Source: Paraconiothyrium sp. Pb-2020
Lineage: Eukaryota; Ascomycota; Dothideomycetes; Pleosporales; Didymosphaeriaceae
Length of the DNA stretch: 64,000 bases
Direction of reading: 5' to 3'
NCBI GenBank assembly: GCA_022419385.1
Contig: JAJUBI010000002.1
Span: 4,588,001 to 4,652,000 of the forward strand
In this document: positions 42,247 to 53,767 of the stretch, piece after piece
How positions within the stretch are numbered: the first letter of the stretch is position 1
Layout: each line of letters opens with the position of its first letter
Notes under the pieces: model-generated
What the model was told of the DNA's origin: nothing
Seen by the model: the letters and a program-made list of their open reading frames with translations, nothing else
Databases searched by the model: none
Position numbers and translations under genes: made by a program

Positions 42247-43049
42247 GTTGTTAGCGATGCATATGCGACGGATCATTAAGAGCACATTATTCCCCTTTGA
42301 CCATTGAGTTTTGAAACTTTGAACAGCGCTGGTGATGTTGGAAGTGCTATTAAGGTTTCCTGCATGCAATCTTATCTCGGTGTCAACCTACCTATTCAAG
42401 AGCGAAGCGACGCGCGTCACCACCACTTTCGTCGCTGTTGCGCCGAAATGATTTGCAAGCGATCGCCCGCCATACCTACTATAGTCCTATAATGCAGGAC
42501 GGGCAGGAAAATTCGACAGAAAGGTAGATTGACGTAGGGATCGAGCCGCCACATGTTTGCGCAACGTCAATAGGCATAAATGACTCGGTTGTTTGTATAC
42601 ACTCTGTAACGCGCAGTACACCTCCACCAGTCCCTTAATACACAACATCAAACCCTTCCTTATCGTGGACTCGAACTCACGTACCTTCCATCTTTCATCC
42701 AATCTCAGTTGTCAAAAATGGCAAAAACTAAAAGCCAATTCGAAGTCCCGGCTCAAAGAACCCAATTATGAGTTTTTGTTTGATTTGTCGGAAAGAACTG
42801 TAATGGAATGGTATATATAGTAGGGCACGATAGAGTTGTATAGAGTGAGAGATCAAAGCTTTGTTTTTGAGAGATACTGGGTGGTGAAAAGTGAAAAGTG
42901 AAAGACGGCCGTTCTGTCGAGCGACAGAACGACGTACTAGGAAGGGACGAACGGACAGCATATCTCAGCAGTAAGTATTTGTTGAAAGCTCAATTTGAAT
43001 ATGTGTAGATCGGCCGTTATTATATCAGGTATGACCTTCTCTCTATCCC
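42247..43049. other. convergent intergenic region GH53/GH47 with a hairpin
   Basis: About 800 bp between two convergent 3' ends. It contains a perfect 10-bp inverted repeat at 42910-42931 and three short gtgaaaa units just before it (about 42887-42903). A B-box-like segment on the minus strand near 42663-42680 has no tRNA around it. Confidence 0.45.
42910..42931. repeat. perfect 10-bp inverted repeat with 2-nt loop
   Basis: CGTTCTGTCG, AG, CGACAGAACG. It lies in the convergent 3' region, about 120 bp beyond the GH47 stop codon and 660 bp beyond that of GH53, and could act in RNA 3'-end formation. Confidence 0.85.
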
Positions 43050-44691
43050 TCACGAATCTCCACCATCAAAAACCTTAAACGGGTGTGCCTCGGTGTTAAA
43101 CACCCAGGCATTCTTCCCATCCTTACCCACCTGCCATTCCGCCTCCGGCGCATGGATTAGATAACTATACTTCAACACCTCCGCGAACCAGAAGCTCTCC
43201 TGGAAATCCGTGAAGCTTCCTCCACCCGCAACATTCACATTGCTAATGCTGGAATAGCCCGACCCAACACGCGTAGTCGCGTTGATAGCCTGGAACGCAT
43301 CCCACGCCCACTCTTGGTATTTCTCGTCGCCTGTGGCGCGGTAGGCGTAGTAGTACGACTCGATAACCTCGGGCCGCAGTTGGTAGCCGCCGTCACGGAT
43401 GTAGAAGCCGGTCTTGTTGAAGAAGGCGGATTGGTTGGCGGGCACGCTGGCGTCGTCCCAGCCAAAGGTCTCTGGGCCAATGCGCGTAGCGGTCTGGATG
43501 TACGTCTCGTGGCAGCCGTTGACGAGCTCGAGACCGAAGTCAATGTACTCTTGCTTGCCGATTACCTGTCCTCCGAGAATGAAGTTGCCGCCGTCGAAGC
43601 AAGCGAGATGTTGTGAGATCTTGGTGATGTTTTGCCCGTTGTAGATGGCAAGCCAAGTGATGTCGGGGCGGGGCGTGGGGTGCGAGGCGAGATGCGCGAT
43701 TGAGGAGTCGATGGCGAGGGTCCAGCGGTCGAGATAGGTGCTGTACCGCGAAGGGTCGTAGACGTACATCTTGATGAGGTACTCGTAGAAGGAGTCTGTG
43801 CCGCCGGTCCAGCCACCGCTGGCATCTGTGAACTCGCCTGTCTTGGGGTCGATGGTTGAGCCTACTAGTCCCGGCCAGGGCTCGCTTGAGGCGGGCTTGG
43901 GGTTGAGTAGGTACGATTCACCTTTCTCGGCAAGCTCGCCGTAGGTCGAGTTGCCAGTGAGATCGGAGAGACGGACCCACTCCAAAACTAGAGTGCCGAC
44001 GGTGGCGAGCCCGTTGTTCGATCCATCGTTGCTACGTGTACTGAAGTCCAGATTGTTGTACGGAACGCCTGAGGGGGTGTCGAAGGCGTAGGATAGTGCG
44101 TTGGCTAGGTTCTTAGACTGCTCGAGGAGGGCATCGACATTCGTCTTGTTGTCCGCAAGATCGGCCAGAGGTCCACTTAAGAAGTCGTAGCCTGAGATCA
44201 TTCCGGCTAGGTATCGGATTGTTGTCTCAAACAAAGAAACCTCTGACGGGGTTTCATAATAGTCGATGGTCGGAATATATTCAATGATCTGATTGACGAT
44301 ATCCTTCTGCTGCATGACCAAAGCTGTACTCAACGCATCGACAGCTGAGGCTCCCCACTGGTTTCTATAAAAGTAAGTCAACAAGGTAGCTACAGTGTGT
44401 ATGAGGAAAATCGTACCGCGAGTTACTGAAACCGTTCGTAACTGGCTTGAGCTCGTCATTTGGAAATGCATATTTGTAGTAGCTTTTGTTATATTAGCTT
44501 TCCTGCATGGTAAATGTTCTACGTTGCACGTACCCCTCCCAAGCGGTTCTGAAGGTGTCGACAACACCTTGTGCACGTTCATCCGCAGGCGGCAGGTCCT
44601 GTCTCTTTTCGTATGGCTTTGTCAGCCTGGGAAGGGCCGAGGCACCAGACAATAGTGCTGCTACCGCGACGACACGCTTGATTACTGCCAT
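43050..44691 (-). CDS. secreted GH47 alpha-1,2-mannosidase
   Basis: Three exons, 44534-44691, a 66-nt exon 44417-44482, and 43050-44364, give 512 residues. The start at 44691 gives a signal peptide (MAVIKRVVAVAALLSGASAL). Class I mannosidase blocks follow: YYKYAFPNDELKPVTNG and NQWGASAVDALSTALVM built across the small exon, then VSLFETTIRYLAGMISGYDF, SGGWTGGTDSFYEYLIKMYV, HLACFDGGNFILGG, YQLRPEVIESYYYAYRATGD, FAEVLKYSYLI and FNTEAHPFKV with the calcium-binding Thr. The enzyme trims alpha-1,2-linked mannose from N-glycans; fungal secreted forms are known. Secretory pathway or extracellular. The small exon is supported by the conserved text at both joins. Confidence 0.94.
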
Positions 44692-46122
44692 GGCAACTGT
44701 CACTATGCAATTCTTGAGGCAATCCCTATGAACGACCGCGGTGGGCGTCGCGACAATTTGTGGAAGCGGCCATATATACGACTTATACCGCCCCTATGTA
44801 CAGGCATCATTGTTCAAGTCGTCGGCAGACAAGCAGGGATGTACTCTCGTCTGACACCCCAGATGCATGCATCCGAGTTGCGGGCTTGAGACCCACCAAG
44901 GTCCTGCCTGTCCCCATACTGTTTACCGTTCTCGTGGCTAAACAAGCTTCGCGCCATCCCCGGGAGAGGCGTCAGATTGGTGCGGGTGCTTTGCTCGGGT
45001 GGGACTAAGATAGCTGTGGGATGATAGCGCGTCGCGAGAGCACCTGACGGCGTCATGTCTTTGGAAGGTGTGAGCTTGAGGTTACCGGGCGCCTAATAAT
45101 CAGGACGGGGCTCTGCACGCTATTGAAAGTGTCGATCTTAGAGCTTCCGCCTTGGTCGTCAGCAGACGGGATGAAGCGCTGGCGCAAGGCCTTGGAGCGT
45201 GCTGTCTGGCGTCATTAGGCAAGCTAAGAGGCCGGGGTGTCTGTGGGGAGGAATGTCCGGTGACGGAAGACGGAAGGGTCGTCGAAAGAAGAAGCTGATT
45301 TGGGGTCCGGTTTCACGTGTAAGGGAGTGACTTAGTGCTGTAGAGATCAAGCGCGCCTTTTGGGGTGGCGTATCTTCTCCAGTTCGAGGAGAGATGGTTC
45401 CTGAATGCTGCGTTAGCCGCCAATGGAGTGCGGGGGATCCGATTCGCCCCCAAGACCGTGCTAGGCCACGGCCTTCCGCGGAAGCCTTATTTATACTTCA
45501 AATAGAAGTCAACAACTAAAAGAAACACGATTCATGGGGCTGGATGTTACGATGCCTAACGCCAAGCTGTAGATCGCTTCATTTCGGATATCTTAAACGA
45601 TGCTCCAGCTTGTGGGCTCAAGTCTCACGAATCGCTGCTATGTCCTGCCCTGTAAAGCATAGAGTCTCCCAACCCAGCACCCGGTGACAAAATGTGTGAC
45701 AAAAGCACACGTCGTAAAACGCGAGATTTCACACACACAAGTGAACACACATTGAAGCACAAGGTCACTCCAGACGTGCCCTTGTCTCACAAGACTAGTG
45801 GCTGGCCCATTGACTGAGACATGTCGCCAAGCCACACGATAAGTGCCCGGCGCTCGTGCACCTTCGTCATCGACAACCATAATGCTTCTCAAAGTTGAAC
45901 AAGCCGACTTCAACTGCATCCTCCCTGAGTTCCATATAAGACGACTATGGTCCCTAGTTGATACGCTGACTTTTCCTTATCACGGTAATGACCATGTAGA
46001 ATAGATCCAGTCAAGCTAGCGATGTCTGTCGAATAGAGAGATTCGAGGTGTCGAGGTTTATCGACAGGGTCAAGCCTTCAAGAAACATTCGGGTGTGAAA
46101 CAGCGTCAGATTTGCTGGGGTA
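44692..46122. other. 1.4 kb without a supported gene
   Basis: Left part is the GH47 promoter. Short frames (for example 45638-45919 minus) have no motif. A 12-bp palindrome CTTCCGCGGAAG lies near 45474 beside cttatttatactt. No RNA gene seen. Confidence 0.4.
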
Positions 46123-47037
46123 TCAAGCAAAAAAGAACTCTTCGTCGCTCCCTTCTTCGTCTTCATCTTTCATCGCAATATCGGTGCTCTTGGTTTTCGC
46201 GTCCTTCTCCTTGTCCTTCTTCCCGTCTTTCTTCGGCTCCTTGACCATGCTGCTCTCCGGCGCTCCTGGTATATTGACACCCTCCCTGCTCTCCCGAAGC
46301 TGTTCAAGGGTCTGCTCTTCCATGGCTTTCTCCACCGTCTTCCACATATCTACATTGCCTTTTGGACCATCTGTTGGCGGTGTAGTATCGCCGGGCTTGC
46401 CATCCTCTTTCTGTCCTTTCGGGTACAGTGAAACGTAGGTCTTCAAAAGCGGATAATAGAGGGTGTAGTTGAGATCAACCTCAGCATTATGTACGCTGCG
46501 CATCTTTTCGGCCCTTTCTGATTCGTCTTCGAGAGTAGCTAGCTGTTTATGAAGGCGCTTTACGGTTCTCGTAGCCTTTTGCCGTTCTGAACATTGTTAG
46601 CGATGGTTAGTTTTGTTTTGAGAGCACTTTTACTCACCAAAGAATCTGACCATGTGGTATTTCCCAATAATGTCATTTCTGAACTTCGCCTCCCGCTTCG
46701 CTGTCTCCTTCTCTTCCAGCTCATGCTTACATGATTCGAGTTCTCGCTCGCGCTCGATGCGGATGCCTTGAGGCATGCGATTCGTCGGGTCGTTGTCGGT
46801 ATGCGCTAGCAAGCGCCTAATATTGCGTATTCTGCTCTTGAGTGCGTTTATCGATTTCTGGACTTCTTCCTCTTCGGTTGACTTTGAGGGGCCTGAGCGC
46901 GGGTGCGGAGGTTTCGAGCCTGGGTTTCTATTCGGCCTCGGTCGTTTGGGGAATTGTTTATGCTGCTTGTAGCTTCGTCCATGATCGGCTGCGTCAGCGT
47001 CGTCGGCACGCTTGCGCTTCATGTGTCCGGTAGACAT
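46123..47037 (-). CDS. EFG1: rRNA-processing protein EFG1
   Basis: Exons 46638-47037 and 46123-46586 (51-nt intron) give 287 residues. The protein is highly charged: a basic start (MKRKRADDADAADHGRSYKQ), then the Efg1 domain INALKSRIRNIRRLLAHTDN, PQGIRIERERELESCKHELE, KYHMVRFFERQKATRTVKRL and NAEVDLNYTLYYPLLKTYVS-L-YP. The acidic tail contains Lys/Asp/Glu runs and ends EEGSDEEFFFA. EFG1 is a nucleolar factor for early 18S rRNA processing. It is not the unrelated Candida morphogenesis regulator that shares the name. The gene is divergent from SEA4 across 308 bp. Confidence 0.93.
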
Positions 47038-47345
47038 AGTGATTGCGGGGTTTCCAAGTCTGTTGCGCTCGAATCGTCGCCCGTAGCTGCCAAAAGTTTC
47101 GGCGGGGCGGCAGAATCCTTGACCGCTCTTGTTTAGCGCCTTGGCACCAGACCTCGGTCACGAGCGTTCAGACTTACCTCCTACCCCCGGCACTTACAAC
47201 ATTGAGCCTGCATTTACAAGTCTCTACGGATCAATTACCAGCATGAAACGCGCAATATTTGTCTATTTGATGTCAGTCTAATGTCTCATCCATAGACTTT
47301 AGGCCCGCTCTATCTCCTTCATTATCCGGCCCTGGAACCAGTAGC
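47038..47345. promoter_or_regulatory. shared divergent promoter, EFG1 and SEA4
   Basis: 308 bp separate the two start codons. No TATA box; nothing else recognised. Confidence 0.4.
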
Positions 47346-50281
47346 ATGGAAGCTGCTATTAGATGGTCTCCACATGCGACTCAGCATTCGCCGCGCTTTC
47401 TGATTATCGATGTCGCGACCAACCGTTTGAGACTGTGCCAGATTGAGAAGTATGAAAAGAACAAAGTGAAATACAAGCAGCTATGTCTTCGTGACAAGCT
47501 ACCCAATTACACGGCCTTCGATTGGTCCAAGCGGGACGAGTCTTTTGTAGGCATTGGGTCTGCATCGGGAGAAGCAACAATCGTACAGATCGATCCAGAC
47601 CGCCCGCAAGGAGAATTCATACATTCGTTCCCTATACGGCATCAACGAAAGTGTAATTCGATCGCGTTCAGCGCCAAGAATTACGTCGCTACCGGGCTCG
47701 ACAGAGTGCGGAACGACGTGTGTCTTAACATCTACGATCTTAATAATCCTAATGCCACATCTACTTCGGAGCCATACAAGAAGTTAGCGAGCTCGGAGGC
47801 CATTTCCAGTATCAAGTTCTTTTCAAATCAGCCGGATACCCTTGTTGCCGGCGTCTCCAGGCAATGCATTCGTCTCTACGATCTTCGAGGTGAGCTTTCG
47901 TTGTGGCAGTCCTTTATTGATTTTAACGTGTCCCAGATTCTACGTCCTCGGGCGTTGCTCAGTACCCAACACGACAGGTGCACAACATTGCTATTGATCC
48001 TTTAGACGAAAATTACTTCGTCTCCGCTGGTACCACCGGTGACCCCACTGTCACTGTCTGGGATCAGCGCTATGTTAAGCAAAGAAGCAACAGTGACGGA
48101 GCGGTGCTCGATTTTCGACCCATAGTTGATAACAGTCACTCTGCTACTATATGGAGCTTGCGATATTCTGGTACAAAGAAAGGCACATTTGGCGTCTTAG
48201 CGAACACAAGTGAATTCAAGATGATCGAGCTCGCCCAGCATTCACATCGCCCGGAGCCTGATCAATCGCCGAAAGCTGGACCACATACTCAAGCTTGGGA
48301 CTCGCAGCATTACACAAAGGTATCGCATAATCTGCGATATCCATCCTATGATGACCGGAGCGGCAAGAAAGACCAGAGTCGGGTCGTAGCATACGATTTC
48401 ATGAGTCCTGGAAATCCCTTTGGTGGACCCGCGGCATTAGCATTTCACCCGAACAGGGATATTTCAGTCTTGAGAGTACCTCCTCCAGCTCCTCGGATCA
48501 ACGTGACTGCACTAGAAGAAATATACAGAGATCGCACGCCTATTGTCAAGCCCAGTAGAAGAGAGGGCACCGTTGCAGATGATCTGATCGAGCTGCAGAA
48601 CCAAGCTCTGAGCAGTAAACTTGAGGTCAGTCCAGATCCGAGAGACACCCTTACCGGAAGGCTAGACAGACTCAATGTCGAAACCTCACATCGGAGCATA
48701 CCGCTTGAATCGGTATCTCATTCGAGCCATCAAATGCACCAAGACCTGCTCACTCTTGCATACCCCGCGGTAAAGCTACCCCTCGATGATCTCCTCAAAA
48801 GCCTGCAGACTCAAAAACGTCGCTGTCAGGAAGGATACAACCTCGACTGTCGCAAGAACAAAGATGTCGTATCAAACGATCCCTGGCTCGTAGATGCATG
48901 GAATCTAGTTGAGCGAATGGAAACACACGCTTCTAACGATGGTATGGCTGCCAAGGAGGGCCTCGATCTAGCATATCTGGGTGTCACCGATATCTGGGCG
49001 AATGAACTCACCATGTACGATCAACGGCAGGTAGACCCTGATGCTAAAACCTCTGAGAAAGTCTTCACAGACACTGTAAGAGAGATTTGCGAGAAGAAAG
49101 AGTTCCCGCCTTTCATTGGTGTTGCCACTGACCGTCCAGATAACCGTCAACTCTGTCTTTCTCTCTGCGGATGGAACCTCTCGAAGAAGGGTCTACGCGA
49201 GCGCTGTGGCGTACTGGTAGATGAAGGACAATACTACAAAGCCATCGTGCTCGCCGTATTCCAGGGTTACAAAGACGTTGCACTAGATATTCTCAAGGAG
49301 ACCATACGAGCGAAGCAGATCGAAAACATTGGCCTGGGTGCGGTCATTGCATGTAACTCGGTCAACGAAGACCAACGACATCTTTGCTCCTGGATGGCTG
49401 ACATGACCGACGAACCCTACCTTAAAGGTCTTCTCGCATATTTCATAAGCGGCGACTGGACCACTGTCGTCGAAATGCAACAGCTCGCACTACCAGACCG
49501 CGTCGGTGTAGCTATCAAATACCTCACCGACGATAAGCTCACCCACTTTCTCAAGCTCTGCACCCAAGAAACAATCGCATACGGCAACATTGAAGGCCTG
49601 CTTCTAACAGGTCTCACGAATCGCGCAATGGATCTCTTCGAGCACTACATTGCCAAGTTTGGTGACCTCCAATCTGCTGTCTTGATCCTCTCCCGAGCAT
49701 GTCCGCTATATATACAAGACCCACGCTGGGCTCTTTGGAAAGACACCTATCTCAATCAGATGCAGGTCTGGCGCACCTTCCTCGAGAGAACACGCTATAT
49801 CAAAGAACATAATTTGAAGAGTGTCTCACGAGACGGTCTCGCAACTACGAAGCCTTCCTCTCCCTCCGTTTCCCTACGCTGCCACAACTGCCAGCAAAAT
49901 CTCGCCCTCCGTCGCGACCCGCGGAGCTCCCGCTCCTACCTCATGCCAACGACACCCTCCCATCACCACCAACCCTCAACATCGCGTCCGCTCCGCCCGC
50001 CGAGACCCAAAGGTAGTACGACCTCGCCCTCCCTCGCCTGTCCGAACTGCAACGCACAGATGCCGCGCTGCGGTTTGTGCATGATGTGGTTAGGTAGTCC
50101 TGATCCGAGCAAAGTGGGCGCAGCACAGACGCTGAAAGAGGAGGATTTGGAAGCCAGACTGATGGTGTTTTGCATGAGTTGCACGCATGGATTTCATGGG
50201 CATCATGCGAGAGATTGGTTTGCTAGGCATGCGATGTGTCCGGTCCCGGATTGTCAGTGCATGTGTGGGTTGCTGAAATAG
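47346..50281 (+). CDS. SEA4: SEA complex / GATOR2 subunit SEA4 (Mio type)
   Basis: Exons 47346-47889 and 47937-50281 (47-nt intron) give 962 residues. The N-terminal part is a WD40 propeller (ESFVGIGSASGEATIVQID, TLVAGVSRQCIRLYDLR, SAGTTGDPTVTVWDQRYV), the middle an alpha-solenoid (AIVLAVFQGYKDVALDILKE, FISGDWTTVVEMQQLALPDR). The C-terminus is a zinc-binding RING-like module with CHNCQQNL, CPNCNAQMPRCGLCMMWLG, FCMSCTHGFHGHHARDWF and CPVPDCQCMC. This order is that of Sea4/Mios. The protein sits at the vacuole/lysosome and supports TORC1 signalling by amino acids by countering the SEACIT/GATOR1 inhibitor. A low-complexity Ser/Pro insert (about 860-890) separates the two zinc parts. Confidence 0.95.
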
Positions 50282-51079
50282 CAACAGAATGAGGGTGCTC
50301 TTAGCGACTGTGGAGCTCTTTATTTCTAATTCAAACTACTGTATTGATACTCGCAAGACCAGATGTCGACTGTGCAGTTTATTTTCACTGTCTCAACTCT
50401 CCCTGCATCTTACACTGACCTTCCTTACTAAAGCACACCGTCCCCTCTCCACTGCACTCCTGTACTGCCACTCATACCTACATGGCCTCCCCCGCCATGT
50501 TACTTACGGCAAATCATACGAATTGCGTTGCGATGGGCCCAAGTGTCTGCGTATATTGCGTGTTCGACTCAGACGTCGAAGTACCATACGGACACTGAAA
50601 ACTAGGCTTCCCGTCCGCTCAGCCATGAAAAGAGCACAGATCTGATCATTATGTATACATGTTCATGAGCAAGTTACAACTTGCGACCCTCTGCAAGCCA
50701 TTATTGATACTAATTCATGCTCCCTTGTTATTCGCTTAGGACACGAGCTCTCGACGCCATGTCTCTACAGCAGCGAATCGCGCCTCAATCAAGGAGAAGG
50801 CTCCTCTCATCAGCTGATACTTCACGTGAGACAAATTTAGTCGTACTGGATAGTTCTATAGCTCCAACTTCAGTGTGCAGTTGAGGTCTTACTGTTACTC
50901 GAGCTGACATCTAGACGAAACTATAAGTAATACGGATACGAAGGTGCATCCCCACCAACCTCACCACGCACAGGTGTACACAGTCATAGATCTGGATCGT
51001 ATATCCATTAACGGCTAAGTAGTGTGCTCATGTATGGCTTTCAACCTTTCTGTAGCGGCCAGGGAAGATGGCCGAAGAG
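50282..51079. other. 800 bp intergenic with a 5S rRNA fragment
   Basis: Apart from the 5S-like piece at 50583-50640, no gene is supported. The right part may once have held the N-terminal end of the SDR pseudogene, but no Rossmann motif can be read now. Confidence 0.4.
50583..50640 (+). rRNA. 5S rRNA fragment (pseudogene, 5' half only)
   Basis: The run ACCATACGGACACTGAAAAC followed by TAGGCTTCCCGTCCGCTCAG and CCAT matches about bases 8-50 of ascomycete 5S rRNA (ACCATA..., GAAAAC, CCCGTCCGCTC). The first seven bases and the whole 3' half, including the GGGTGACCACCAGCGAA region, are missing or unrecognisable. In filamentous ascomycetes 5S genes are dispersed and leave such fragments. Not functional as a 5S gene. 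Confidence 0.75.
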
Positions 51080-51715
51080 AGGTGAGATCTTAGTTCCGTA
51101 TGATGTCAATAACGCAGGCTACATCCAAATTGGCACTGTTGAAGAGCTAGCGCACTAGGACTGGCTGGCGCAATTCGAAACAAACGTCTTTAGCGCTCTA
51201 AAAGTGACAAGCGCGGTGATGAAGGGGATGAGGGAGCGACACAGAGGAAAGGTGGTGTTTGTGGGGAGTTTGAGTGGGTGGGTAGGTCATGATGCCTGTG
51301 GTGCATATGCAGGGAGCAAGTTCGCGTTGGCAGGTAAGAAAAATTGGCTCGGGGTCAAATGAATGATTGTGAAGCAATACTGACGTTTTCGGGAAGGCAT
51401 TGCAGAGTCCCTCCAGCGTGAACGAGTCATCTGGGTATTCGCACACTCCTCATTGAGCCAGGCCGAGTTCGTACGAAGTAGTTGTCGCCTGGCAACGGTA
51501 AGAATCCGATAAGATCAGGAGACGCAGCGTATGCTGAAAAGTTAGACGAGAAGATGAATGGGTTGGCGAAGGAAGATCAAGCGCAGCCTGGGGATCCGAT
51601 GAAGTCAGTACAGGTAATGATGGACCTTATCAAAGGTGAGGGAGTCGCCAAGGGTAAGAGTTTGCTATTGAGGATCGACTCTGCTCCCTCTACAACTGCC
51701 GTTTCCATGTCGTGA
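51080..51715 (+). pseudogene. short-chain dehydrogenase/reductase pseudogene
   Basis: Collinear SDR pieces remain: VNNAGYIQIGTVEELA (with the NNAG motif), then QFETNVFSALKVTSAVMKGM, GKVVFVGSLSGWVGHDACG, AYAGSKFALAG with the catalytic YxxxK, IAESLQRE after a plausible intron (51332-51396), LGIRTLLIEPGRVRTK and a C-terminal part GLAKEDQAQPGDPMKSVQVM-MDLIKGEGVAKGK. Lesions are a TAG at 51156-51158, a frame change near 51430, a TAG at 51479-51481 and an early end at 51713. The N-terminal cofactor motif is lost. The intact form would be a classical SDR oxidoreductase of unknown substrate. Confidence 0.75.
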
Positions 51716-51901
51716 TGGAGGCTGTCCGTGCGTTATGGTGTTGAGATGAAGGAGCGGCGACCTGACTCGTGGACCGGTGGATGACTAAGTGACGCGAGTC
51801 GACGTCAGATAGCGCTGCCTCTCCACTTCACCGCTGGACGACTTTCCATGCGGCCCACAACCGTCTGACCAATCTGTTCGTAGACACTAGCAGCTTCTTA
51901 G

Positions 51902-53270
51902 CCGCACTTACGTCGTTTGGAGGGGCCTTGTTCAATCCATGCTGGTCTGGTTCGCCTTTACACATTCACCGTGGCGTCGTTTTCAAATCGGTTTGAAGAC
52001 TTGAAGAAGTCTTTCAATTTTCTTCTCCACCATCCAAATCTTGGCACTGCCACCGCACCCTCCCCTCACCAGCCGCAGCCGACGGACACCCTGTCCCGCA
52101 TAATATACCTTGCACGTGAAGGTAGCCTCGACGACGTGATTAACTTTGTCACGAGCCCCCGCTTCGACGACCCCGCATACCTCACACTCCTCACCGTTGT
52201 CCTCGCTACTGTCTTTCTGACAATGTCGTGGTTCTCTCGCGGTACTGGTGGCAGCGGCTGGGGCGGTCGCTTTTCACCTTTCGGGCGCAGTTCTACCAAC
52301 ACTGGAGAGGTATCCGATTCCGACTATTCCTACATCACCTCCGCCGACCTGAAGAAAGAAGAGGGTCGCAATCGTAGCTCATCGCGGCCCGAGATTGTCG
52401 ACTGGGACGATAAAGATCCGCAGCGCCAGACCGATGTACTGGTTTTCAAGAAAGACGGCACAAAGTACCCTACACACTTCGCCGCCCAGAGCCCAGAGCA
52501 TACGAGATGGCGACCTGAGGGTCAGCACGATACGGCAGGCGGCTGCAAAGAAGCTCGGCGTCGACGACCCGCGTAGGATACGCCTATTCTTCAAGGGAAA
52601 GAACTTGAAGCACGATGAGCGTACGGCGCGTGAGGAAGGTCTACGTGGTGATGGTAGTGGCAGCGAAATTCTTTGCTCGGTAGGCGAGACTGCTACGGGC
52701 ACCTTAGCACCTGGCGCCGAAGGGGCACCGCGAGTCTGGAGCGACGGCGAAGATGAGGAGGATGACACGGAGAGCGGCGTCGACTCTGGCGTGAACACGC
52801 CTAACAAGAAAAAGAATAGGAAACGTGGTGGAAAGAAGAGCAAGAAGAAGAACGCTCCCACATCGGGTACCAGCACACCTGGGATGGGCTACACGAACGC
52901 CGGACCCTCTGGCGCAGAGTATCTCCCCATTCCGTCTACTGTTCCAGGTCCACGCCCGACATCGAAATCGGCACCTGTCTCCGGTGCTGCAACACCGCAG
53001 TCTCCGCTGGCCAAGCTCGATGCGCTAGCATCTAAGTTTCACACCGAGTACGTTCCGCTGTGTGTCAAATACATGCAGAATCCACCTGAAGAGAAGGCTA
53101 AAAGGGATTTCGAGTACAAGAAGCTGTCCGAGACGATCATGACTCAGATCCTGTTGAAGCTAGATGGTGTCGAGGTCGAGGGTGATCAAGATGCCAGGAT
53201 GAGGCGGAAAGAGCTTGTAAAAGAGGTGCAAGGCATGCTCAATACTCTGGATGAGACGAAGGGGAAGTGA
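51902..53270 (+). CDS. membrane-anchored ubiquitin-like + BAG domain protein, frame broken by a 7-bp duplication
   Basis: Two overlapping frames encode successive parts of one protein. Part 1 (open from about 51902 to 52499) has a transmembrane helix AYLTLLTVVLATVFLTMSWF and the first half of a ubiquitin-like domain (TDVLVFKKDGTKYPTHFAAQ). Part 2 (from about 52493 to 53270) continues QSIRDGDLRVSTIRQAAAKK, RIRLFFKGKNLKHDERTARE, GSEILCSV, a basic KKKNRKRGGKKSKKKN linker and a BAG domain (LDALASKFHTEYVPLCVKYM to VQGMLNTLDETKGK). The switch falls exactly on CCAGAGC repeated twice at 52486-52499; with one copy the two parts would be in the same frame. No in-frame ATG precedes the membrane helix; a tiny exon at 51848-51862 would fit but needs a 39-nt intron. 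BAG proteins are Hsp70 nucleotide-exchange factors; this type works at the ER or nuclear envelope. Either a recent null allele or an assembly error. Confidence 0.75.
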
Positions 53271-53767
53271 CTTTCTCGCTTATGAGAAGCTGTTCATCGA
53301 GAGCTGATGTTAGCGGGCGTTGGATATAGATCACGACCTGCATTACGGTGTTAAGTAGCGATCCGTTCATGTACGTTAGTTTGTAGCTTCATGCTTGATG
53401 ACGAGCGGCCGATGATGCACGATAGACCGCCCTCATGTTTCGGCACAACTATATGTCCGATATCAAATCTGCACGAATCCTTCGTCCTAAGCTGCGCCGA
53501 TGCTTCATGTGCTGCGTTGATCAAGCAAGACACTGTCTGCACCGTCCATTTTCTCCTGCTAAAACGTTGAAGGCATCGACCTCCATCCATCACGGGTAGA
53601 TTGACTGGGTGGCAAGACCTTGCGGCGATAGACGACCGGCAATTCCCAAATTGGCAGGCGTCATTGCACAGCGTACCAGGCATGCAAGAACAGGGATACG
53701 ATAGTTCCATAATATCCCCGCCTTCAGTACCCCTAGCAGACAGCATTGAAAGCTACACAACCTCAAG
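53271..53767. other. intergenic, promoter of the secreted hydrolase
   Basis: About 500 bp. Frames on both strands overlap here without motif. Nothing else recognised. Confidence 0.35.

Noticed and set aside
42655..42685. tRNA-like B box (AGTTCGAGTCC on the minus strand)
   Set aside because: No A box, acceptor stem or anticodon arm at the right distance.
45472..45484. Palindrome CTTCCGCGGAAG in the GH47-EFG1 gap
   Set aside because: Only 12 bp, single copy in the window and no positional support; not strong enough for a separate claim.
52395..52492. Start of the second BAG frame as an independent gene
   Set aside because: These codons are another frame over the first part of the ubiquitin-like domain; the conserved text begins only at the 7-bp duplication.
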